From JAHECQ01 sp963775125 (GTDB taxonomy: Bacteria; Actinomycetota; Acidimicrobiia; Acidimicrobiales; SZUA-35), in contig CAVZHQ010000003.1 of assembly GCA_963775125.1 (NCBI GenBank), positions 124,001 to 188,000 on the forward strand: a stretch of DNA of 64,000 bases, read 5' to 3'. Positions 16,355-23,365 of the stretch are shown one piece after another. Under the pieces are notes generated by a model that searched no databases, was not told where the DNA came from, and worked only from the letters and a program-made list of their open reading frames with translations. Made by a program: the position numbers and the translations under genes. Each line of letters starts with the position of its first letter. The stretch's first letter is position 1.

Positions 16355-18151
16355 ATGGACGCATCCCTTGGCACCTACGATTTGGTCATCGTCGGCGGCT
16401 CGGCCGGTGGGCTGTCGGTCGCCGTGTCGTCGCTCCGGTCCGGTCTCGGTCTGATCCGCATCATCGAACGCGGGAATGCGGTGGTGTTCCCCGAGCTGGT
16501 GGGCGACAACCAGCTCGATGTCGGCTACGGCGAGACGGTCGTCAGTATCGACGTGACGGGTGAGGGGGCTGAGGCGGCACTGATCGTGAACACCAACCGG
16601 CTCAGCTATCGGGCAACGGCCGTGCTGATCGCCGAGCGCTCGACCGACCCGTCGTGGCGGCCCGCCGTACCGGTGGCCGAATCCGACCGTATCCACATCG
16701 ACGCCCTCCCGCTGCTGCACGATCCCGTCAGCGGGGTCGACCACGTCGAGTTCGACCAGGACATCCTGGTCGTTGGCTACTCGGACCACGCGGTCGAGCT
16801 GACCGCGACCGCCGCGGCGCACGGCAACCGGGTGGTCCTGGCTGCGGGCGGTATGGATCCGACTCGGTTGTCGCCGGCGGGCGACAACATGTTGCGTCGG
16901 CTCGAACGAGACCGCCGCGCCACGGTTCTCTACCGGTCGATCCCCGATCAGATCGGTGAGGTCGGCGGTTATCCCATGGCCTACTTCGACGACCGGCGGA
17001 CCCCCGACCTCCAGTTCGACCACGTCATCTTCGCCTCGCCTCGTGGCAACCTCGGCCCCGCCGATGTCGGGGCCTCCGAGCAGGCGATGGCCACCGGTCG
17101 GGTGTTCTTCCTGGGCGAGCCCGACGAGCAGAGCCCCAGCACCACCGCCCCCGGTTGGGCCATCGGCAATATCATCGGTCAGACCTGTTTCCCCGATCTG
17201 AGGCTGGCCGAACCGGCATCGCCCCGCCGGACCATCCAGCGCCACATCGGGGCCATCGAGGAGCTCCGCGAGGAGCACTACAACGCGGTGATCACCCATT
17301 TCGAGCCCACGCACAGCGACCTCTGGGTTCTGCGGGTCAAGCCCGATCACGGCGATACGTCGTACCTGCCGGGCCAGTACGCCTCGCTCGGGCTCGGGCA
17401 CTGGGAGGATCGCATCGATGACGCGGTGGACCCCGGGCTCGAGGAGAAATGGGACAAGCTGGTACGGCGGTCGTATTCGATCTCCAGCCGGATGTTCGAC
17501 GAGTACGGCTACCTCACCGATGAGGGCGGCCTCGACGAGCTCGAGTTCTACATCGTCCTGGTCACGCCGACCCCCGACAATGTGCCCGGCCTGACCCCGC
17601 GGCTTGCCCTCAAGCGTCCGGGCGACCGCATCTATCTGGGTCCGAAGGTCGCGGGCCGCTACACGCTTGCCTCAGTGAAGGATCCGCGGTCCACGGTCAT
17701 CTTCTTGTCGACCGGCACCGGTGAGGCACCGCACAACGGGATGGTCATCGACCTGCTCCGCAAAGGACACACCGGCTCGCTCGTGTCTGCGGTGACGGTT
17801 CGCCAGTGGCGGGATCTCGGCTACCTCGACAAGCATCGAGAGCTCGAGTCCCGGTACCCCAACTACCACTACATCCCCCTGCCGACCCGCGAGTCCGACG
17901 TGCCAAAGCGGTACATCCAGGACCTCATCACCCAGGACATCTTCGGCAAGGAGTTCGGCGTCGTTCTCGATCCCGCGAACACGCACGTTTTCCTGTGCGG
18001 TAATCCGTCGATGATCGGCCTGCCCGAGGAACACGACGGTGTCGAGACCTTCCCCGAAACCGTGGGAGTCGTCCAGCTCCTCACCGAGCGGGGCTTCACC
18101 CTCGACCGCCGCAAAGCACCCGGCAACATCCACTACGAAGAGTACTGGTAA
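16355..18151 (+). CDS. Fusion of FAD/NAD(P)-oxidoreductase-like domain with ferredoxin-NADP reductase
   Basis: 598 residues with two parts. Residues 1 to about 290 start YDLVIVGGSAGGLSVAV, a degenerate dinucleotide-binding motif, and include a second glycine-poor Rossmann segment (DILVVGYSDHAVELTATAAAHG) as in thioredoxin-reductase-like enzymes; the usual redox CxxC is absent. Residues about 310-598 are a complete flavodoxin/ferredoxin-NADP reductase: FAD site RRSYSISS near 370, NAD(P) loop STGTGEAPHNG near 451, CGNPSMIG near 547, and the terminal HYEEYW. It could supply electrons to the ferredoxin at 9442. The N-terminal half may bind FAD or NAD without a dithiol, or act as a regulator. A short GC hairpin follows. 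Confidence 0.85.
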   Translation: MDASLGTYDLVIVGGSAGGLSVAVSSLRSGLGLIRIIERGNAVVFPELVGDNQLDVGYGETVVSIDVTGEGAEAALIVNTNRLSYRATAVLIAERSTDPSWRPAVPVAESDRIHIDALPLLHDPVSGVDHVEFDQDILVVGYSDHAVELTATAAAHGNRVVLAAGGMDPTRLSPAGDNMLRRLERDRRATVLYRSIPDQIGEVGGYPMAYFDDRRTPDLQFDHVIFASPRGNLGPADVGASEQAMATGRVFFLGEPDEQSPSTTAPGWAIGNIIGQTCFPDLRLAEPASPRRTIQRHIGAIEELREEHYNAVITHFEPTHSDLWVLRVKPDHGDTSYLPGQYASLGLGHWEDRIDDAVDPGLEEKWDKLVRRSYSISSRMFDEYGYLTDEGGLDELEFYIVLVTPTPDNVPGLTPRLALKRPGDRIYLGPKVAGRYTLASVKDPRSTVIFLSTGTGEAPHNGMVIDLLRKGHTGSLVSAVTVRQWRDLGYLDKHRELESRYPNYHYIPLPTRESDVPKRYIQDLITQDIFGKEFGVVLDPANTHVFLCGNPSMIGLPEEHDGVETFPETVGVVQLLTERGFTLDRRKAPGNIHYEEYW

Positions 18152-18155
18152 CCCC

Positions 18156-18172
18156 CCCACCGCCGAGGTGGG
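18156..18172 (+). terminator. Short GC hairpin after the reductase fusion
   Basis: CCCACC (18156-18161) pairs with GGTGGG (18167-18172) around a five-base loop, followed by CCTCTT. It begins five bases after the stop codon. Modest strength. Confidence 0.5.
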
Positions 18173-18273
18173 CCTCTTCCGCAGGATCTCCATGCTCGGA
18201 CGTGCGAAAACACTGGTCATCACAGAACGTCGGGTCGGTTGATGCATGTCAATCACTCGACCGGCAGGCGACC

Positions 18274-18393
18274 TACGTCGTCGCTGCCTTCCCCTTCCAG
18301 AAGTCGCAGACGTCGTCGCGGTAGCGGTCGCTCCACTCCGACCACCGCGGTGGGAACGTCGAGCGTTGCCAGGGTGGTCGGTTCGTCGGTCAT
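18274..18393 (-). other. Possible small ORF, frame uncertain
   Basis: In the 396-base gap between the reductase fusion and the stress-protein gene, the minus strand has an ATG at 18393 giving MTDEPTTLATLDVPTAVV, after which the neighbouring frame reads EWSDRYRDDVCDFWKGKAA and stops at 18274. The amino-acid texture is protein-like but joining it needs a frameshift. I do not recognise the product. The unshifted frame stops at 18253. The rest of the gap shows no other gene I can support. Confidence 0.25.
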
Positions 18394-18547
18394 GGATTCG
18401 GCTCCTCGCGGTGGCCGGGGTGGGCGGGTCGGTACGAGCAGATCACGGATCGACCTCCCGGTCACGCCGGGACCTTCGACTCTCGCCCGGTCGGCGGTAC
18501 CGTGGTCCATGCTGGTGATCCGATCGTTTGTTCGAAGGGGTACTCCC

Positions 18548-19002
18548 ATGGGTTTCATCGTTGTAGGCATCGACGGCTCGGCGACGTCGCGGGAGGCGTT
18601 CCGTCAGGCGATCCGCCAGGCCGAGCTGGCGCGGTGTCGGCGTCCTCGTTCTCGACGTCGTACCCAACCTGCGTCCTCACCGGCTACGAGTTCGGCAACC
18701 TGCTCGAGAGGGCGCTCGAGAGCAGTCGCGCCTTTATGGAGCAGGAGTTATCCGCACTGGAGGCACAGAACGAGATCGTGTTCCCGGTGTCGGTCGATCT
18801 GTCGGTCCTCATGGGGCATGCCGGGTGTGGAGGTACTCAATGCCGCCGAAGGCGTACCGACCAGGGCGGTCCCGCCGAGTTGGTCGTCCTGGGCTCGCGT
18901 GGGCTTGGCGGTTCGCGCGGGCTGCTGTTGGGCTCGGTCACCACCTATGCCGCCCACCACTCGACGTGTCCCTTGCTGATCATTCCCCCGGTCGCCGACT
19001 GA
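18548..19002 (+). pseudogene. Universal stress protein (UspA) family, several frameshifts
   Basis: A UspA-type domain of about 150 residues broken into pieces. ATG 18548 gives MGFIVVGIDGSATSREAFRQ; then the +1 frame gives RGVGVLVLDVVPNL; then another frame GYEFGNLLERALESSR and EIVFPVSVDLSVL; then PGVEVLNAAEG; finally PAELVVLGSRGLGGSRGLLL and CPLLIIPP. The G-x2-G-x9-G(S) ATP-binding loop of the family is recognisable in VLGSRGLGGSRGLLLGSV. At least four shifts in 455 bases is far above the rest of the window, so true decay or locally poor sequence is likely. Family members bind ATP and respond to stress in the cytosol. Confidence 0.7.
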
Positions 19003-19111
19003 TCCGTGGCGCCGTTCAGCGACGAGATCGCGGCGGTACCTGGCTGGCCCCGGATCGAGTTCGGCCACAGCCTGACTCGAGCACCAAACCGGGGAGCCCA
19101 CGCCGAAATTT

Positions 19112-19146
19112 GCAGCGTCTTCCACGCTCGGCGTGGAAAACGCTGC
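19112..19146. terminator. Long hairpin between stress-protein and Excalibur genes
   Basis: Arms 19112-19127 and 19131-19146 pair at 15 of 16 positions (GCAGCGT and TTCCACGC with their complements; one C-A mismatch) around a three-base loop. It lies 109 bases after the stress-protein stop and 49 bases before the next ATG. No U-tract follows, so terminator or dyad operator remain possible. Bases 19003-19195 otherwise hold no gene that I can see. Confidence 0.55.
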
Positions 19147-19195
19147 ACAGAACGGCGGGCGGCGGCGAGAAATCGCGTCTGCTAGCGTTTCCTCC

Positions 19196-19608
19196 ATGGG
19201 ATCAGCGTGGAGGTTGATCGTCGCGGTCATCGTCTGTTCGGGCGCCATGGCCTCGGCCGTGAGGTGAGCAGGGTGGAGTGAACCATTGGACGAGCCAGCT
19301 GAACCTTGGACAGACGGGGTACCGTGCTGCTCAGGTTCGCCGAGTCCCCGGAGAACATCACCAACTCTGGCACGGTCCAACCCGTGCTCGGCGCGTTCAA
19401 CGCGGGGCTTCCGGGCCGGTGGACCTGTGGGTCCACTCCGGTTCAACCGCCGCCAGCGCCCGGGAATCCGGGCGACACCAAGAACTGTGGTGACTTCGCC
19501 ACCCAGGCTGCAGCACAGGCGTGGTTCGACACGTACTACCCGGCGTACGGCGACATCGCGAAGCTGGACGCGGACAACAATCTCGTTGCCTGCGAGAGCC
19601 TGCCCTGA
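19196..19608 (+). pseudogene. Small secreted Excalibur-domain protein, broken or mis-sequenced
   Basis: ATG 19196 begins a clear signal peptide (MGSAWRLIVAVIVCSGAMAS) that meets a stop at 19265. In another frame (open from 19306) a proline-rich linker PVQPPPAPGNPGD leads into an Excalibur calcium-binding domain: NCGDFATQAAAQAWFDTYY and LDADNNLVACESLP, with the paired cysteines and the DxDxxxxxCE calcium loop. Such domains occur on secreted actinobacterial nucleases and envelope proteins. All three frames contain stops between 19265 and 19305, so the link between signal and domain requires more than one change. The domain itself is convincing; the gene start is not. Confidence 0.55.
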
Positions 19609-19636
19609 TGGGATGCGGTCGGCGTATCTTCGGGTG

Positions 19637-20077
19637 ATGAGCGATGACGATCTGTCCTGGGGCGAACCCACTTGCCGGGTCTTCGTCCTGTGCGATTTCG
19701 CGCAGGTTCGCGCCGGGCTGCTCTTCATCTCCAGCGGAGGAGTGACTCGGTTCATGTCGGGGCGCTACCCGGCGAACTTGAACGTGTTCGCGGCGATCGT
19801 CATCGAGGGTGCGCCATTCCGATTGGCTCGTGGCTTCGACGTGAAACTCTCGCTCCTCACCGAGGATGGGCAGACCCTGGGTCAGATCACCGGCGGCGTG
19901 CAGGTCGGCCCCGCCCAGACCGAACCCGGCGAGCTGCTGCAGACGCCTCTTGCCCTACCGCTCCAGCCGATGCTCCTCCCTCGGCCGGGCCGTTACTCAT
20001 TGCGGCTGTCGGTGGAAGAGTTCGGCATCGACGACTCGCTGTCGTTCGTCGCCCTCATGCCACCCGAGGTCGTCTGA
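19637..20077 (+). CDS. Hypothetical protein (CDFAQ... beta-rich domain)
   Basis: 146 residues from ATG 19637 (GTG 19634 is adjacent). No signal peptide or membrane helix. The sequence CRVFVLCDFAQVRAGLLFISSGGVTRF followed by alternating beta strands and a closing LMPPEVV resembles an uncharacterised actinobacterial family of small beta-sandwich proteins (possibly DUF6941), often annotated only as hypothetical. RLSVEEFGIDDSLSFVAL near the end is typical of that group. Function unknown. It ends two bases before the stop of the convergent gene. Confidence 0.65.
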   Translation: MSDDDLSWGEPTCRVFVLCDFAQVRAGLLFISSGGVTRFMSGRYPANLNVFAAIVIEGAPFRLARGFDVKLSLLTEDGQTLGQITGGVQVGPAQTEPGELLQTPLALPLQPMLLPRPGRYSLRLSVEEFGIDDSLSFVALMPPEVV

Positions 20078-20079
20078 AT

Positions 20080-20355
20080 TCAGGCGGTCTGGCCGGTCTC
20101 GACCCGGCGGATCTCGGTGATTGCGGCTCGAATGACTTCGGCGTCGCTGACCACCAGGCCCTCGAGCGCTTGGTGTCCGGCATGTTGGAGGTCACGCATG
20201 GCGGGCTCGAGGAGTTCGTCGGCGATCATCGGGCGATGGTGTTGCAGGGCGGCCTCGGCCATGGCCGGCCATCCCGTGTGCGGACGGGTGCCCATGATGT
20301 ACCGCAGGTCATCGATCAGTGCCTGGACCGACGCGCGCGCCTCTGCGGAATTCAT
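20080..20355 (-). CDS. Hypothetical small helical protein
   Basis: 91 residues from ATG 20355 (MNSAEARASVQALIDDLRYI). The frame is open upstream, but those residues look like a shadow. Predicted all-helical, cytosolic, with a run PMIADELLEPAMRDLQHAGHQAL. No family recognised. It lies 29 bases downstream of the luciferase-like gene on the same strand, so the two may share a transcript running 21382 to 20080. Confidence 0.5.
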   Translation of the reverse strand: MNSAEARASVQALIDDLRYIMGTRPHTGWPAMAEAALQHHRPMIADELLEPAMRDLQHAGHQALEGLVVSDAEVIRAAITEIRRVETGQTA

Positions 20356-20383
20356 ACCTCGGAAGGTAGCCGACTCAGCCTCG

Positions 20384-21382
20384 TCACCCAAGGTCCCATG
20401 CCCCCGCGACCGTCTCGATGGTGCGGAGCCGATGGTCGAGACCATGGGTCGCACACGACAGGATGAGCTCCGCTGCGCCGGTCAGTTCGGCCAGTCGCTC
20501 CAGCCCGGCTGCCACCTGATCGGCCGTGCCGAGGATGGTGTTGCTCGGCATCTGGCGGGCGACGGAGATCTGCGGATGTTTGGCGGCCTCCTCGGGAGAG
20601 AAGAGGGGCAGCAGGTGTCCGGTGCGCATGCCGAATTTCCGGAGACGCTGCGGCCCGGACAGATAGTCGGCTTCCTCCTCGGTGTCAGCAGCGATGACGG
20701 TGGCGCTGACCATGGTGTACGGCTGGTCGAGAAGGGTCGAGGGCTGGAAATGGTCGCGGTAGATGGCGACCGCTTGCTCGGTGCCTCCCATGTCGAAGTG
20801 GTTGGCGAACACGAAGGGGATGCCGAGCATGCCGGCCAGCTGCGGGCTGAAGCCCGACGACCCGAGAAGGAAGATCGACGGGTAGGTCGTCGCGGCGGGT
20901 GTCGCCCGGAAGCGCTCCCATAGTCCGGTCTCGGTTCGGATGTCGCCGAGGAGGCCCATCACGTCGAGCAGGTTGCGCGGGAAGTCTTCCTCGACTTCGC
21001 GAGCGCCTCGCCGCAGGGCAGCAGCGGTGCCCTGGTCGGTGCCCGGCGCACGACCGACGCCGAGATCGACCCGGCCGGGGTAGAGCGCTTCGAGGAGGGC
21101 GAACTGCTCGGCGATGGCGAGCGGTGCGTGGTTGGGCAGCATGACGCCACCCGAACCGAGCTTGATTCGCTTGGTCTGCGCGCCGAGGTGAGCCAACAGA
21201 ACCGACGGCGTGGTGCTCGCCACGGTGTCCATGTTGTGGTGCTCTGCCACCCAGAAACGCAGGTATCCCAGCTCGTCTGCTCGGCGGGCCAAGGTGGCGG
21301 TATCGGCCAGCGCCTCGGTGCTGGTGCGGCCCTCCGGGACGAGCGCCAGGTCGAGGATGGAGAGGGGAAGCGATGCGGTCAC
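20384..21382 (-). CDS. LLM-class flavin-dependent oxidoreductase
   Basis: 332 residues from GTG 21382 (MTASLPLSILDLALVPEG). Luciferase-like TIM barrel: ADELGYLRFWVAEHHNMDTVASTTPSVL near residue 35-60, GSGGVMLPNHAPLAIAEQFALLEALYPGR, and DLGVGRAPGTD are the classical blocks of the alkanal-monooxygenase-like subgroup. It would use FMNH2 (or F420 in relatives) to oxidise an unknown substrate. The ORF is open to 22030, but the upstream part belongs to the cupin and VOC genes. One of three luciferase-like enzymes in this window. Confidence 0.9.
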   Translation of the reverse strand: MTASLPLSILDLALVPEGRTSTEALADTATLARRADELGYLRFWVAEHHNMDTVASTTPSVLLAHLGAQTKRIKLGSGGVMLPNHAPLAIAEQFALLEALYPGRVDLGVGRAPGTDQGTAAALRRGAREVEEDFPRNLLDVMGLLGDIRTETGLWERFRATPAATTYPSIFLLGSSGFSPQLAGMLGIPFVFANHFDMGGTEQAVAIYRDHFQPSTLLDQPYTMVSATVIAADTEEEADYLSGPQRLRKFGMRTGHLLPLFSPEEAAKHPQISVARQMPSNTILGTADQVAAGLERLAELTGAAELILSCATHGLDHRLRTIETVAGAWDLG

Positions 21383-21402
21383 GTCTTCAGGATGCCGCAC
21401 GT

Positions 21403-21799
21403 TCAGCTGGTAGGGGCATCGACCGCCACGGTTCCCATGTCGGCTGGGGAGACGACCTCGAGCGCCTCGAAGTCGGGCGACACGTTGATCTCGTTGTGGA
21501 TCATGCCTCCCGGGATGGCCATGACGCCCGCCGGCGCTGATGCGTTCCACCCGGCCCCCTTCGAATTCGAGGTCGACCCAGCCGTTGAGCACGTACACGA
21601 ACTGCAGGTCACAGACGTGATAGTGCCACCCGGTCGACTCCATGACGTCGGTCGAGCGCATGACTTGCGCCCGGTACTTGCCGTCGGTCGCAGCCGAGAG
21701 GCCGGTCTCTCGGTATTCGAAGAACGAGCGACGCCCGGTGTGGGCGAAGACGGCGTCGGAGAGGTGTTGGCAGAGCAGCTCATCGTTTTGCACGGTCAT
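21403..21799 (-). pseudogene. Cupin-domain protein, one frameshift near base 21535
   Basis: A small cupin of about 131 residues in two frames: ATG 21799 MTVQNDELLCQHLSDAVF.. through the metal-binding motif GWHYHVCDLQFVYVLNGWVDLEFEG, then after RISAGG the frame shifts to GVMAIPGGMIHNEINVSPDFEALEVVSP and ends at 21403. The joint is GGCGGGCGTC where GGCGGCGTC would read through, so one extra G in a run explains it. Motif 1 H-x-H and the PGG..H of motif 2 are kept, so metal binding is expected. Cupins of this size are often dioxygenases or isomerases; substrate unknown. Confidence 0.75.
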
Positions 21800-21831
21800 A
21801 GAAGCAGTCTTGTGCCGCAGTCGGGCGGTGT

Positions 21832-22538
21832 CTAGCGCTGGCGTCTCTCGGTGAGGTGTCATGAAGGCGATGGGCGTGGTGCAACCGGCCGCCTTGGTGA
21901 GCGCCGAGATCCGCCGTCCGGGCTGAACCGCGTCCGCGTGGGTTACTGACCCGATCGCCGAGTCGTCCGACGAGTTCGTCGAGACGGTCGGTAGCAAAGG
22001 CCAGGCCACCGAGCCTCGCCGGCCCGCCATCGACCTTGGGTTGAGGCGGTCCGGCGAGTTCGAGCAGGACCGGGCCGGCCCAGAAGAAGGTCATGTCGAC
22101 GGCCTCGCCGGCCGAGTTGGTGTCGCGGTGCCCGCGCCGCTCCAGTCCGGCGTGACCGAGCGCGGCGGCGGTTCGAGGCGTGTCGGGGGTGCGGATCACG
22201 AGGTGATCGATCCGGAAGACGCCGTTCGGGTGATCGGCGGGCGGTCCCGACTCGTACTGGTCGAGCATCGTCGTGCGGATTCCGTCGATTGCTGTCAGGC
22301 GTGGCAGGCCCGCGAGGTCGATCGGGCCTGCGCCATTCCCTGCGGCGGGAACGAGTCCCCATCCCGTGATTCCCGTGGCTCCGACCATGCTGCCGGTCAG
22401 TCGGTGTTCGACGGTTCCGATGATGCAACGTCCCTGGTCGTCCACGACGAACCCGGCATCGCTCCAGGCCCTGGGATCATCGGCGATCTCGAGCCAGGCG
22501 ATTTCGAAACCAGCGGGGGTCGAGCCAGCAGCACCCAT
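21832..22538 (-). pseudogene. VOC (glyoxalase-like) family protein, frameshift near base 21938
   Basis: ATG 22538 starts MGAAGSTPAGFEIAWLEIADD; about 200 residues continue to RLDELVGRLGDRVSNP, then the frame changes to ADAVQPGRRISALTKAAG, PIAFMTPHRETP. These pieces together match a two-repeat VOC fold: FRIDHLVIRTPDTPRTAAALGHAGLE is the typical start of a beta-alpha-beta-beta-beta unit and LLELAGPPQ holds the family's late metal-ligand position. The C-terminal frame has no stop before the cupin ATG, so the true end is uncertain and the left boundary is given at the nearest TAG. Likely a lactoylglutathione-lyase-like or dioxygenase-like enzyme. Confidence 0.65.
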
Positions 22539-22675
22539 GGTTTCAACCTAGTGTCTCCCGGTGCGCTCTCGGCCGACGTTTCTCGATGCTGTGCCGCCAA
22601 TCAAGGGCTGTGCCGCCATCGAGGGACGAGCCGTCGAGCAGGACGGAATCGGTCTGGGAAACGGCCAAGCGGGAC

Positions 22676-23314
22676 ATGTCCGGAGCAACCGGCCTCGGAC
22701 TGCTCGCGGTCGTGGGGTTGTTGGTGTGGATGGCCTTCCAGTGGGGGTTCGGGAACGACGCAGTGTTGCCGACCGTTGCCGCGAACTCGTTCGACCTGGC
22801 TGATGACGGGGACTCGTGGGGCCGGGGGATCATCGGTGTCGGAGCGGCCATGGCTGCTGCGTTCCTGTTCTGGGGTGCCAGCCAGCTGCTCGATGCCGTC
22901 ATCATGCTCGCCGGGCTGCGGCTCATCCCGCGGCTCACCCAACGCATCTCGCACTACCTCACCCGCAAGAACCTGGTGAAGCCCTATGACGAGCTGCGTT
23001 GGACGACCCGCTGGGGGCTCGCGTACGCCACAGGCGTTTCGGTGATCTGTCTGGTCGACGTGTTCGCCACCGGCCGGCCGGGGCTTGCGGGTCGACGCAG
23101 CATGATCCTGGTCTCGGTGCTGCTGTCGGCCGGCACGGTCTCGCTCGCCGTGGGGCTGGTCGTCGGCGCGGCGATGGTGGCCACCCGGATTCCTGCGGTC
23201 GCCGACGAGGCCGAAGTCTTCATCGGTGTCGCCAAGAACCCGCTCACCTGGATCGGCTTGTTCGGGGTGCTGTTCCTCATCGGTGCATTACGTAAGAAGG
23301 ACCAGACTGCGTAA
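22676..23314 (+). CDS. Four-helix membrane protein of unknown function
   Basis: 212 residues from ATG 22676 (MSGATGLGLLAVVGLLVWMA). Four hydrophobic segments at about residues 6-25, 48-75, 115-140 and 145-170 plus a short C-terminal one (WIGLFGVLFLIGALRKK). The cytosolic C-terminus is basic. No family recognised. It is divergent from the VOC gene and lies 51 bases ahead of the monooxygenase gene, with which it could be co-transcribed. Confidence 0.6.
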   Translation: MSGATGLGLLAVVGLLVWMAFQWGFGNDAVLPTVAANSFDLADDGDSWGRGIIGVGAAMAAAFLFWGASQLLDAVIMLAGLRLIPRLTQRISHYLTRKNLVKPYDELRWTTRWGLAYATGVSVICLVDVFATGRPGLAGRRSMILVSVLLSAGTVSLAVGLVVGAAMVATRIPAVADEAEVFIGVAKNPLTWIGLFGVLFLIGALRKKDQTA

Positions 23315-23365
23315 GGATGTTCCGACTGCGTCAGGAAGACGAGACCTGCGACCGAGGAGCCAACC

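Noticed and set aside
20384..22030. A single 548-residue fusion protein of VOC tail, cupin and luciferase-like enzyme.
   Set aside because: The cupin's C-terminal half is only found in another frame, and the luciferase-like gene has its own GTG start, so it is a chance run without stops.
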